A stretch of 64,000 bases of DNA from contig CAVQVR010000018.1 in assembly GCA_963717195.1 (NCBI GenBank), forward strand, positions 71,149 to 135,148. The letters are read 5' to 3'. Position numbers and translations under genes: made by a program. The first letter of the stretch is position 1, and each line of letters opens with the position of its first letter. Origin of the DNA: JACDAE01 sp963717195 (GTDB lineage: Bacteria > Chloroflexota > Ktedonobacteria > Ktedonobacterales > Ktedonobacteraceae). This document shows, in pieces, positions 53,586 to 64,000 of this stretch. The notes under the pieces were generated by a model. It was given only the letters and a program-made list of their open reading frames with translations, made no database searches and had not been told where the DNA came from.

Positions 53586-54719
53586 ATGACTCAAAAACAT
53601 CGTACAGAGTCGGGACGATGGTGTTGCTGTGCTGCGCCATCGTGGCCGCCCAGGCCCCGAACGCCTCCGACGCCATCTCTCTGCAACAGCAGGGTCGGCT
53701 CGCAGATGCGGAAACGGCGTGGCGAACTGTGTGGCGACGATCCAAAGATGCTGCGGCATTTGCCAGTCTGGGAGTTGTGCTCTCCAGAGAACAAAAATAT
53801 TCCGAGGCGGAGACGGCTTACAAAAAAGCGCTTGCCCTGGATCCGACGCTGCCGGGCATCCAACTGAATCTAGGCCTAGCCGAGTTCAAACTCGGCCGAT
53901 TTGCCGCAGCCATTCCGCCATTGAAAGCCGCCTTAGCACAAGATCCTTCAAACTCTCAGGCTAGGGCATGCTTGGAATGAGCTTTTATGGAGCGAGACGT
54001 TTCCGGGAGGCGATAACTTATCTTCACCCGTTGGTGGATGCGGATCCGGATAATACGGAGCTGCGCCAAGTGCTGGCCCAGAGCTGCCTTTCGGCGAAGA
54101 ACTATGCTTGTGCGGAAGAACAATTTCGCAAGATCGTGGAAAGAAATCCCGACTCCGCCTCGGCCCATATTCTTACCGGCGAAGCGCTCGACGGATTGAA
54201 GCGCACCGATGAAGCGATTGCCGAGTTTCAGAAGGCAGTGCAGCTCTCGCCACAAGAACCGGACGTTCACTTTGGACTTGGTTACCTATATTGGAAACTT
54301 CAGCAGTACGCTCAGGCAAAGATCGAGTTCGAAACTGAACTAACCATCAGCCCTACTCACGCGCAGGCGCTTGCATACCTCGGCGATATCGAACTGAAGC
54401 GCGGGCACCTCGATGCCGCATCTGATTCCTTGAAAAATCAGTTAAGCAGAGCAAGGTTCTGCGAATCGCATACATGGACTTGGGTGAAGTCAGAAGCCGG
54501 CAAAAGTCTTATGCGGCAGCTGCGAATGCCTACCGCCGGGCGGCTGAACTGGATCCGAGCCAGCCCGACGCAGCCTACAGTTTGGGACGAACTTATCAGG
54601 CAATGGGGAAAACTGCCGCAGCCAAGGTCGAATTCGAGAAAGCGCGCAAGCTGCACGAGCAGAACAATGATTCAGCCGTCCTGCAACTCAAGACCCCACC
54701 AGTTTCGCCTTCGAATTGA
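53586..54719 (+). pseudogene. Secreted TPR-repeat protein with frameshifts (left arm)
   Basis: A protein of about 375 residues made of tetratricopeptide repeats. After a short start (ATG 53586, frame broken at once) comes a signal-like MVLLCCAIVAAQAP, then repeated helices of the form ADAETAWRTV, EAETAYKKALALDP, CAEEQFRKIVERNP, EAIAEFQKAVQLSP and AAANAYRRAAELDP. Frames change near 53600, 53965 and 54445. TPR proteins of this kind in acidobacteria often lie by ASPIC/UnbV genes, as here (convergent, 40 bases apart), and may bind the same envelope partners. The copy at 56547-57662 is further degraded. Confidence 0.82.
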
Positions 54720-54758
54720 AATGCTGTTCAGATGTGAGCCTAAGCTCAGTTGCAAACC

Positions 54759-55640
54759 TTACCTCTGGGGCTCGACTACTTTGAGCACCTGATCGACGCG
54801 ATACTCTGAAGTTTCCGAATTACCCCAGAGGGCCAATGAATCTCAATCGAATCGGCGCGGGTATCTGACCCAGCCCGAAATGTACCGGTCCATCGCTTGA
54901 GGATGCGTAGCCAACACTGAGTAGTCATGTGATTGTACTGGGCTCCAATCGACTTGCTTACGACTTTGACCGTCGCGCCGATGCCGTCGCGGTTGCTTTT
55001 GGTCCCACTTAACGCAATATCCAGCCAGTGTCCAGAATTCTGGACTTTTGTTCATCCAGACCTCGGCAGGTTTACCGAGGGCGGTTACGACAACGTCTAT
55101 ACGCCCGTCTCCGTCCAGTTCTCCAAATGCGCAGCCGCGGTGCCTGGCCTTTGGCCCCGCATTAAGCCCTGCTTCGTCGATCAACGCAGTCCACTTGCCG
55201 CTGGCGCCGGGATTATTAAACACCACGTTGTAGTAGTCGGCCGGCTGCCCGGGGATTGACTGCGACTCGACGTGTCCGCCGGTGACGAATAAGTCTTTCC
55301 AGCCGTCGTTGTCAAAATCGTAGACGCCCGGCTCCGAAACCAGCGATATGCGGCTCAACTCGCGCCATTCCGGTTTCCCCGGTTACGTCTTTGAAGTCGC
55401 CTTTGCCTGTGTTTTGAAACAGCGGAAAGGTTTGACTTGGCAACGCAGGAAAGCAATGTCCGGATAACCATCATTATTAAAGTCGCGAAAATCCAGGCCC
55501 ATTCCCGAGACGAACTGGCCATTTTCAGGCAGCGCGACCCCAGCCTCGAATGCAGTCTCCTCAAACTTCTTACCTGTATTGTGAAATAGGAAGTTGTAAG
55601 ACGCGTCGTTGGTCACGAACAGGTCCGGTCGTCCCGTCGC
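54759..55640 (-). pseudogene. ASPIC/UnbV (CRTAC1-type) repeat protein, 5' truncated and frameshifted (left arm)
   Basis: The C-terminal part of a FG-GAP/VCBS-repeat protein. Calcium-loop units are visible (DFRDFNNDGYPDIAF, DFDNDGWKDLFVTGG, ELDGDGRIDVVVTALG), followed by an ASPIC/UnbV region (LDIALSGTKSNRDGIGATV) in another frame, ending at a TAA at 54759-54761. The N-terminal part is missing because the fold-back centre falls inside the gene. Frames change near 55025, 55360 and 55430. The right arm repeats this fragment in the opposite orientation from 55656. Confidence 0.8.
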
Positions 55641-55677
55641 CGGTGGTTCACGACCGCGACGGACGACCGGACCTGTT
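55618..55677. repeat. Fold-back hairpin centre
   Basis: 55618-55640 and 55656-55677 are reverse complements (one G fewer on the right) around a 15-nt loop. This is the axis of an inverted duplication that extends more than 8 kb on each side. The axis is near 55648. Confidence 0.93.
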
Positions 55678-56506
55678 AGGAAGCGTCTTACAACTTCCTA
55701 TTTCACAATACAGGTAAGAAGTTTGAGGAGACTGCATTCGAGGCTGGGGTCGCGCTGCCTGAAAATGGCCAGTTCGTCTCGGGAATGGGCCTGGATTTTC
55801 GCGACTTTAATAATGATGGTTATCCGGACATTGCTTTTGCCGCGTTGCCAAGTCAAAGCTCGCTGTTTTTCAAAACACAGGCAAAGGCGACTTCAAAGAC
55901 GTAACCGGGGAAACCGGAATGGCGGAGTTGAGCCGCACATCAGCGGCTAGGGGCTCTACGATTTTGACGACGACGGGTACAAAGACTTATTCGTCACCCG
56001 TGACACGTCGAGTCGCAGTCAAAATACCAGGGCAGCCGGCCGACTACTACAACGTGGTGTTTGCGTAATCCCGGCGCCAGCGGCAAGTGGACAACGACAA
56101 ACAACTAAGTTGATATGAGACCAAAGGCCAGGCGCCGCGGCTGCGCGTTGAAGGAGATTTGGATGGAGATGGGCGTGTGCGAACATTCATCATATCATTT
56201 GCCCTCTCTCCGCCGAGCTCTGGATGAACGAAAAGCCCATAGAGGGGGGGGCACTGGCTGGATATTGCGTTAAGCGGAACTAAAAGCAAGCACGATGGCA
56301 TCGGCGCTACGGTCAAAGGTTGTAAGCAATTCGATTGGAGCCCAGTACAATCACATGACTACTAGTGTTGGCTACGCATCCTCAAGCGATGGACCGGTGC
56401 TTGATGCCCGCGCCGATTCGATTGAGATTCATTTGGCCTGGGTGATTCAGAAACTTCAGAATATCGCCGTCGATCAGGTGCTCAAAATTAGTGACCCCAG
56501 AGGTAA
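55656..56506 (+). pseudogene. Broken copy of the ASPIC/UnbV fragment (right arm)
   Basis: A mirror copy of 54759-55640. GVALPENGQFVSGMGLDFRD-like sequence can be read near 55745-55810, and the ASPIC tail (ADSIEIHLAWVIQKLQNIAVDQVLK) near 56410-56490, with the TAA at 56504-56506. Many indels lie between. It is not a separate gene. Confidence 0.8.
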
Positions 56507-56546
56507 GGTTTGCAACTGAGCTAAGCTGCAGCATCCGAACAGCATT

Positions 56547-57662
56547 TCAATTCGAAGGAAAACTGGTGAGGGTGCTGAGTTGCAGGACACTTGAGAATAG
56601 ATTTCTCTGCTGGTCACTTGCGCGCTTTCTCGAATTCGACCTTTGGCTGCGGCAGTTTTTCCCCATTCCCTGATAAGTTCGTCCCAAACTGTAGGCTGCG
56701 TCGGGCTGGCTCGGATCCAGTTCAGCCGCCCGGGCGTTGCGAGCTCCGCGTAGTGAGCTCCGGCTTCTGACTTCGCCCAAGTCATCTATGCGATTCGCAG
56801 GAACTTCTTGCTCTGCTTAACTGATTTCTCAAGAAACTCAGAAGCGGGCGTCGAGGTGCCCGCGCTTCAGTTCGATATCGCCGAGGTATGCAAGCGCCTG
56901 CGCGTGAGTAGGTTGATGGTTAGTTGAGTTTCAATGTGGACACCGTACTGCTGAAGTTTCCAATATAGGTAACCAAGTCCCAAAGTGAAGCGTCCGGTTC
57001 TCGTGGGCGAGAGCTGCGCTCCTTCTGAAACTCGGCAATCACTTCGTCGGTACGCTCAATCCGTCGAGCGCTTCGCCGGTAAAGATATGGGCCGAGGCGG
57101 AGTCGGGATTTCTTCACGATCTTCGATTCCGCACAAGCATAGTTCTTCGCCGAAAGGCAGTGTGGGCAGGCACTTGGCGCAGCTCCGCATTATCCGGATC
57201 CGCATCCACCAACGGTTGAAGATAGTTATAGCCTCGAAACGTCTCGCCCCATAAAAGCTCATTCCAAGCAATGCCCTCGGCCTGAGAGTTTGAAGGATCT
57301 TGTGCGTAAGGCGGCTTTCAATGGCGGGAGTGCGCTCCAATTCGGCTAGGCCTGTTGGAGATACCCGGCAGCTTGAGTCGGATCTGGGCAAGCGCTTGTA
57401 AGCCGACACTCAGGAATATTTTTGTTCCCTGGAGAGCGCAAGCTCCCAGACTGGCAAATGCCGCAGCATCTTTCGGATTGTGCGCCACCACAGTTCGCCA
57501 CGCCGTCTCCCGAGCCGACCCTCTGTTGCAGAGATGGCGTCGGGAAGCGGTCGGGGCCTGGGCACGATAGCGCAGCACAGCGACACCATAGTTCGACTCG
57601 TGGATGTCTCCTTTTTGAGTCATTACTGAATTCGCCTGTTGATAGCTTATACCGCGCAGCAT
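56547..57662 (-). pseudogene. Broken copy of the TPR gene (right arm)
   Basis: A mirror copy of 53547-54719, from the stop at 56547 to the sequence around ATG 57662 (MLRGISYQQANSVMTQK). Fragments such as AAELDPSQPDAAYSLGRTYQ and LLGMSFYGARRFEAI are readable but in different frames. Confidence 0.8.
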
Positions 57663-57723
57663 CTTGGATCTGAAAAATAAAAGCCCCGCTCCGAAAGAAG
57701 CGGGCTGTAAGGGTGGTTAGAGT

Positions 57724-60700
57724 TGGTTGAAAACCAGGCTTCGCTCCTAATTGGGATTTCACGAAAGGAGTCAAGGCCGATGTGATCTGGCCAAACCGGA
57801 TCCAAAGTTGTTGCTGAAGCCGCCGTTCTGATTGCCGCCTGCATATAGGTCCGCGCATTGAAAGCGTCAGCCCGGAACTCAAACCGTGTGCCGCGAGAAC
57901 TCACTGATCAGGAAGCTCTTAAACAGCGAGAGATTCCGATCGTCGCGTCCGGGTCCACGCAGCGCGTCCGAAGGGGAGGTTGCCCCAGGTTCCGGAGTCG
58001 CGTCAATGCAGCGGGGTTCACCCACTGAATTCCGGTTACAACTCCGTTGCTGGAAACGTCGGTCTCTTCGGGTAAGAGATTTCCTGCAAGTTTGGGCCGT
58101 GCGCGACATCGCCGCCGGAACTTGGCGACATTTCTACCCATTGATGCCCAAATTGTAAGGAATACCCGATTCCATGGTGACGATCCGAGACGTCGTCCGC
58201 CTACAACTTGTCTTCATAGAAGTGGCTGGAGCTGTTCCGGGCGAGTGGGATGTCATAAATGAAGTTGATGAACGCGACATTGGTACGGTGAAAACCGATG
58301 GGCGAAGACGTCGTATTTCCAGCCCACATACGGATTGGTAACGTAATTCAGGTCGAAGCCGTTTCCGCCATTACCGGTTGCAGTGGTTGGACGCGCCAGA
58401 TGTGTACGCGACCTGCAACTGGAAGAGTAGGTGCGACGCGCCCACGTAACTCGGCTTGCAGTCAGTTGTAATGCGAGTTGCGGCCTTGCCCACTTCTGAT
58501 CGAGGTATAGCCCTCGTAAGTCAGGCTGGCTGGTGGGCCTCCTGAGCAGCCTGAAGGCAGGTCAGCAGACCTTTGAGCTGGCAAATTGACTTCCTGCCAG
58601 TAACTCTGATCCCTGTCAACGCTACCGACATTGACAGGAGGACAACACCCCGTTCCTGCAATTTGTTGTTGAACGCCCGCCTGTACTAGATACACGGTAG
58701 TACGCGTTGATCTCCACCACGCCCGCGGGCACGATTGGCACCGTAATAGGCGTACCATCCCATCCGATGTGTGGGTCAGCAAGAAGGGGCGTCGGTTTGC
58801 TGTTAGTGAATGTAGGTCGCTACGTTATACATGTCATTGCCCTGAATGCGCTCGTAGGCATGATGCCGTAGCCGCCGCGTACAATTGTTTTACCTGCTTC
58901 CCAAGGATCCGTGAGCAAATCCGAGACGGGGTCCAAAGTTCAGCCAAGAATCTTTGCGAGACCTTTCGGATTCCCGTTCTTGCCTGAGAAGCCCATCCCG
59001 TTCAGGTAAAACACAGTAACCCTGCAGAGAAGCGACTGGGCTCCTGCCTGAGCCGGGGCTCTAGGTGGGATTTATCTATGTAAGCACGTTGCCACAAGGG
59101 AGCGTTGGCCGAGTTGTAGAAAGGTAGGGATAGAAGTTGGTTTTTTGGCTACCGTTGGCTTCATAAGTATGCGGAATTCCATCCCAGCGCAGTCCCAGGT
59201 TTAAGTAGAAACGGTGGTAGCGTGTGCTGTAAGCATCGGGAGAAATAGCATCCCAGTGTGCCTGTCCCTTTTGTAAGCATTCTCGGCGTAGTGTTCTTAA
59301 GCATCACCGAATGAAATCCGCATAAGAATCAAAATCCGCAATTGGTGGTCTGAGAATTACAAGTGCCACCATTGTTTGCCGGGTTGGTAGCCGATCGTCC
59401 AAAACTAAAACCACCTTGGGTTTCGGCGAAGTAGTCATTGCACCTTCTTGTAAATGGCCCAGCACCACCGATCTTGAACTGGTGCGAACCTGTAGTCCAG
59501 GAGAGGTCGTCCCTAAACTGATAATCGTCGGCATTATTGTTCCCAGGGGAAGCCAGTTGAGCCGTCCTACTGCGATCCCGTAGACTGCGCCAGGTGGATG
59601 TCAGGGATTCGGTTATCCGTTGCGCTCGGTGAAAATCCAGTTGAAGGTGAAACCCGAAGGCGCCTGATAGACGCCCTGGGGCGGAATATCGGTTCCCGTC
59701 ATAGTTAAACGAGATTTGGTTCCAACAGATTCGGACGGATGATGTGGGTTGCATGGATGACGTAGCTGGAGGGAGTGCGTTTGCCGAAAGTGTTTTCCAA
59801 TGCTGGGAACGTTATAGCGGCTCGCTGCATATCCAGTTTGGACCGCCTGATCAGCGATGAAGTGACCAAAAACGGAGAATTTGTCCGAAAACGTATGATC
59901 AATACGGACGATCCTTTCTTTTGCCGGTTGTAGGAGTTAGGTTTGCGCCGCCGATAAATGCCCAGCATCCTCGGCTTGGGGAAAATTCCCGCAGCCACAG
60001 AGCAGCTGCGTTGGGCGGTAGAGAATGGCCGTAAAGCCGAGTACCCGCTGCAACCGCCAGCCGCCCAAAGCTCCAATGTTGGACGGAGCCACAGCATTAA
60101 TGGGTCCCATCCGCGCCGCTAGCTGGAAGTACAACGCCCATACCTGCACCACCCGCATCCGGTACCGTGCTCACAAGGGGTGTTTACGTTGAACAAGCCG
60201 CCCTGTCTCGTGTTCCTAGAAGAAGAACGTCTTGGGACTTTGAGGTGTCCTTAAATGCCACTCGGCCGCGTTAGTGTCATTAAATCGCAGCTCCCCCGCA
60301 CACTTGGGGCCGGGTTTAAATAGTTACGTGCGTCGAGTTCAGCGGGGCCTAATAGAAAGCTGACGCATGGAGCTGTCTGGTACCAGACTTGATCACCATG
60401 CTCATGGCCCGCGGATGACAAACCGTATTCCGAGCTGTAGTTTCGAAGTCAGAGTGCGGAACCCGATGACCTCTAGACGGAACATACAGTCCGCTCCGCC
60501 GCCACCCCACGATCAGCAGCTTTCGCCGCCAACCAACCAGAAATTGGGACCACTCGCTGGCCATTGAAGCTCACGTTGAAATCGCCGCCAGCGGAAGTCG
60601 GAACCTGGAAGTCTCCTTGTGCGCTGGAAGCGCCTGGAACCAAAGCTTCCAATTCAGCTACGCCCGTTCGTGACAAGACTACACCGTTGATAACGTCACT

Positions 60701-61149
60701 GATCTCGCCCTCTGTCCCCGACTGGACTTCGCCGTGCTCCCTTCAACGGTTAGACGCTTTCCTGAGTGTTACCGAGTTGAAGCTGAAAGTCAACGAGAAT
60801 GACGGTCGCCGAGCTTGCAGAGCGAACATCTTCTGTTCTGCAAGCCTGAAATTTCAGCCCCTTACTTGAACGTTGTAGTGGCCGATATTGAAGATCGCGG
60901 CCAGGTACTGGCCAACGTCATTGGTGGTCAGATAGCGTGACCGTGCCCGTGTCGTTATTGATAATCGTGACCCGAGCATTGGGTACGGCTGCACCGGAAG
61001 GGTGAGTTTGCGTTTCCCCAAGAGGGTGGCTTCCTGGCTACCGCCTGGAACAAACCAAAAAACAGCAAGAAACACAAAATCGCAAATAGGCGGGCGATAC
61101 TGCTTATTCTCCAACGTAAACCAAATCTCTTTACATACGAGAGTTTCAT
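57724..61149 (-). pseudogene. Broken copy of the Oar-like receptor gene (right arm)
   Basis: A mirror copy of 49963-53484, with ATG at 61147-61149 behind the same AAGGAGG. Fragments of the signal peptide (RLFAILCFLLFFGLFQAVA), plug region (LEALVPGASSAQGDFQVPTS) and barrel are readable, but the frame breaks many times. Confidence 0.82.
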
Positions 61150-61499
61150 GGCCGACCTCCTTAAATCGTCTGTCAGTTTTTTCCCATTCCCCTGGGGGCT
61201 AACGAAGTCCACGAAAACACAGACAAACTTACTGAGCGATTAAAACCTACGGACAAGGCACAGAAAAACAAGAAACCTGACCTTTTTTGACTTCAATCCT
61301 AAAACATTTGGTAATAAGCCTAAAGCGTTTTAGTCTTACTAAAGCGTTTGAGACTTTTGTCATCTTCAAGATGGTTTGTGGAGCTTTTTGTAAATTGAAT
61401 CAGCCGATGGAAAATACTCAACACCAGAGATTGACTGACTACCCGAACACTCACCTGGAATTTGTTAGTAGAAGTAGTCCTAGCTACGGTCGAAACCCC

Positions 61500-62485
61500 T
61501 ACAAGTTGGGTACGGGTACGGTGATTGCCTGATCAACTGGGGTTGGAGAATGGTCTCCTCGGGCACCTCTTCATCCATTCAGACGGTGAGGCCGCGGTCA
61601 GCGCCCGTATGGATCAAGGCTGGCGAGTCCTAGTAGGCGAGGCGACAGATACGCGGAGAATAAGATCAGTCGATTTGGAAAATGTGTTTTCGCGCGCCAA
61701 TATGGCGCGAATCGCGCCAGTTGCCGGATTTGTCGTTCAGGAAGCACCATGAGCGCATGAAGGACGTCTCTCTGAAGCAGCGGACGCGACAGCATCATAT
61801 CCGCGTTGCATCATGGACGTCTGGTTGATCGAAATTGTGTCCTAAGGTGTTGAGGGTTGACTTCGAGCCCACACCGATCCCGCAGATCGCGGACCACCTG
61901 GCTTCGGTGCTCCCGTTATCTCCGGGCCTTTGAAAAAGGCGATTCGCGAATGCCCCCTTAAGGTGTTCAGGCCGGCGCGCGCGACAGCATAGTTGTCGAT
62001 CACGATCCGGTTTACGCCCGCTGCATTAGTGATGTCGGATATGGAGCCGCTGGAACAGGCATGGACTTTTTCAGAGGAGCATATTGATGAAATCATGCCT
62101 TCAACCTGACGGTCCATGAGCGTATCCGGAGAGTTTTCAATCTGCACCGGTGCGAAACGATGGCTCTCGACGAAGTAGTTGAATTTTGCTTCGACAAGTT
62201 TCGATTCGATTCCGCTGATCAGCATGGCGAACAACTCATAACCGATTTCGGGCACTAAGACTGCGATGCTGTAAACCGTTTATTTTCCGGTATACGCGAA
62301 GAGGTTGACCGGTATTCGAATTTATTGGCCATTTTCCCAGATGCGTACTTTGTCTCGGTTCGCGATCGTGCTTGCAAGCGGCGAATTGGTCAGAACAACG
62401 GATACCGTGGTGGCCCAAGATACTCCGCGATGAACTTCGGCGTGACGCGCTGCGCCGGATTTTTGGGTCCCAGCTCTCCCCCCAT
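61500..62485 (-). pseudogene. Broken copy of the LacI-family gene (right arm)
   Basis: A mirror copy of 48535-49591, with the start at 62485 and stop at 61500. It preserves the segment IESKLVEAKFNYFVESHRFA that is out of frame in the left arm, but is itself broken elsewhere. The operator-like sites reappear near 61295-61350. Confidence 0.8.
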
Positions 62486-62703
62486 AGCGACTTATAGTAC
62501 GGTGGCCATCCGCAACCGCACAGTTTCACGCACACAACCATTTACAAACTTTCGATGATTGGAACTCGCAGAGCTTCTCAACGGCAGTAAGCAGACGGTT
62601 CATATTTTCATTTTCGGCCGCTAGCGTAATAGACTTCCTTGCGATTCGAGAATCGCGCGAGTGGGTTTCAATGACCTGGTACGGCTGCGGGAGGGAGAGT
62701 CCG

Positions 62704-63704
62704 ATGCTAAGAAAACAACGGTTGAGAATACTAACTCTGGCTATGGCAGCTGCTCTTAGTGGTGCGCCGCCCAAGTGCGACCCAGCGTGCCGGCCGCTGT
62801 TCCAGGTGCCTCCGGTCACGGTGCAACATATAAAAGTTCACGGGTCTGCACTAGAAGGCAATCTGGAGGGAGATGCTGTTGATCACGATGTGTTCGTGTT
62901 TGCGGCCCAGCTACAACAAAGAAGCGCCAGCTGGATGCCGTAGTATATGCGCTGCATGGTTACTGGATCGCACGAGCAATAGAAGCACATGAAATTCGCG
63001 TCCGCGACCTTCGGGCACAAGGCAGCGAAGCTGATTGTCGGTAGCCCGATTCGAACGTCCGCGACATGGCTCGATGTACTCAAGCTCGGTTACCACGGAG
63101 ACTTCGAATTTCATCGCACATGACCTCGTCGGCTATTATCGATGCTCACTACCGCACAATTCCCGATCGATTGAGCCGCGGATTGGTCGGCCACTCGATG
63201 GGCAGCTATGGTGCAACCGCATTGGCATGAAACATTCGGAATGTGTTTTGAGCGCTGTACATCATGAGCCCCTGTTGCCTTTCTCCGCATACTTCGAATC
63301 CTGAACTGGAGAAGTTTCTAATCAGTGAAGACATCCGAGGATATGGCTAACTAGTTTGTCCGAGCGTGTCATCCTTGCAAGGTTGACATGCACTGGTGCG
63401 CCCCTCTATCTTGATCTGCCTACAAGCTTCTCAGCCGGATGTGCTGGCGAAATGGACAGCGGAAATACACTTGGCATTCATCATCGGGAGTATGCGTCGC
63501 TATCGCGCCATTGCCATTGATGTGGGAGATCAGGATGGTCTAAAAGTTGATACCGGCAAGTTGGGCAACATTCTGATCATACTGCGATCGCGAACAGCTT
63601 CAATATATTCCGGAACTCACACCAGCAGAGTCGCGGACCGTTTTCCGAATCATGTGATCACATTCAGCAGAAAAAATCTTTGTTTTCAGGCAGACTGCCG
63701 TTAA
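62704..63704 (+). pseudogene. Broken copy of the esterase gene (right arm)
   Basis: A mirror copy of 47238-48305 (1001 against 1068 bases). It starts MLRKQRLRILTLAMAAALSG and ends with NLCFQADCR, with the GHSMG-like region broken by indels. Confidence 0.85.
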
Positions 63705-63725
63705 TCTGCAAATTCCCGCGGAGAA

Positions 63726-64000
63726 GAAATTGTTTCGGAACTTCCTCCTGGTTCTCGCTATTCTTATCACTCTCATTGCAGTGGCGCTGCCGCGCAAGAA
63801 CACCTCCAATTTGCCCTACATCGATCCAAAGCTCTCGCCGGAAGCGCGCGGCGAATATTGTGCACCGCATGACGCTTGAAGAGAAACCTCGGCAAAGCTG
63901 GTGAATCAAGCACGGGCGATTGCAGCACCTGAACTTGCCCGCCTATGACTGGTGGAGTGAAGCCTTGCACGGCGTCGCAGTCAATGGAACTACAAGTTCC
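63726..64000 (+). pseudogene. Broken copy of the GH3 N-terminus (right arm), cut by the window edge
   Basis: A mirror copy of about 46934-47213. RMTLEEK and YDWWSEALHGVAVNGT-like sequence can be read in different frames. The start codon itself is lost to an indel. Confidence 0.75.

Larger units (their letters stand above)
55656..64000. repeat. Right arm: degraded reverse-complement copy of about 46934-55640
   Basis: Gene ends match in mirror order: ASPIC stop 54759 with 56506, TPR stop 54719 with 56547, Oar start 49963 with 61149, LacI start 48535 with 62485, esterase start 48305 with 62704, and esterase stop 47238 with 63704. Measured from 55648, the right arm is short by 31 nt at 0.9 kb, 184 nt at 5.7 kb and 354 nt at 8.4 kb, a steady loss of about 4 percent. 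Frames break every few dozen codons. No boundary is reached; the window ends inside it. It should not be annotated as separate genes. Confidence 0.93.

Noticed and set aside
55618..55677. A natural palindrome, hairpin telomere or replication origin
   Set aside because: The axis falls inside an ASPIC/UnbV coding sequence, the arms differ by random indels, and no origin or telomere genes are present.
55656..64000. About 30 short open frames read as new small genes
   Set aside because: They are fragments, in changing frames, of the genes already present in 46934-55640 in reverse order.
1..64000. tRNA or rRNA genes
   Set aside because: I looked for cloverleaf and rRNA core sequences by eye and found none. 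A dedicated tRNA/rRNA scan would be needed to be certain.

Overview
The window holds two unrelated kinds of DNA. Positions 1 to about 46757 look like a chromosomal segment of a Ktedonobacteria-type (Chloroflexota) bacterium. The evidence is a CarH-like B12 regulator, a DUF4012 giant membrane protein, zinc-ribbon/FHA proteins, an orphan UgpC/MsmX-type ATPase, a T-box-controlled valS, and many long perfect intergenic hairpins, several carrying a GTAGGGGC motif. Positions from about 46757 to 64000 look acidobacterial: an Oar-like TonB-dependent receptor, a LacI regulator, a GH3 enzyme, a secreted esterase, a TPR protein and an ASPIC/UnbV repeat protein. The taxonomy is inferred from gene content only.

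Layout of the first part. 1-10836 is almost entirely minus strand: membrane protein (cut by the window edge), CarH-like regulator, small secreted protein, DUF4012 protein, YbdK-like ligase, FHA/zinc-ribbon protein and a small ABM-like protein. 11246-14883 is a convergent pair, an AAA/TPR ATPase and an XRE regulator. 15076-22885 is a fatty-acid beta-oxidation cluster: acyl-CoA ligase, acyl-CoA dehydrogenase, MaoC-like hydratase, thiolase and a FadN-type dehydrogenase/hydratase. 23225-36637 mixes an ABC ATPase, a methyltransferase, HTH-GAF and membrane proteins, a frameshifted excisionase-like protein, a degenerate GGDEF/MshEN protein, an OmpR-type regulator, a frameshifted PAP2 phosphatase, a Tat-exported GH2 glycosidase and a secreted beta-propeller. 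37107-46757 is housekeeping: T-box plus valS, recX (probably leaderless), panD, DUF402, fumC, a frameshifted type II NADH dehydrogenase, and the 3' part of an acetyl-CoA-synthetase-like gene.

The second part is a giant fold-back. Going outward from a hairpin centred near 55648, 46757-55640 reads GH3, esterase, LacI, Oar-type receptor, TPR and ASPIC/UnbV with a few frameshifts. 55656-64000 is the reverse complement of the same genes with a high density of indels. The right arm falls short of the left steadily with distance (about 31 nt at 0.9 kb, 184 at 5.7 kb, 354 at 8.4 kb), which fits a poorer-quality pass over the same molecule. At 46757 the left arm joins the first genome in the middle of two genes and happens to make an in-frame GH3-acetyl-CoA-synthetase chimera. 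The simplest reading is an assembly or library artefact: a fold-back read joined to an unrelated contig. It should be excluded before anything in 46757-64000 is interpreted as a new system.

Three single-base frameshifts in the first part (near 29692, 32925 and 45259) also suggest imperfect long-read consensus there. Within the acidobacterial segment, the real biology is probably a carbohydrate-use locus: a LacI regulator next to three operator-like AAACG(C/T)TTT sites in front of an outer-membrane receptor, with a GH3 enzyme and an esterase.
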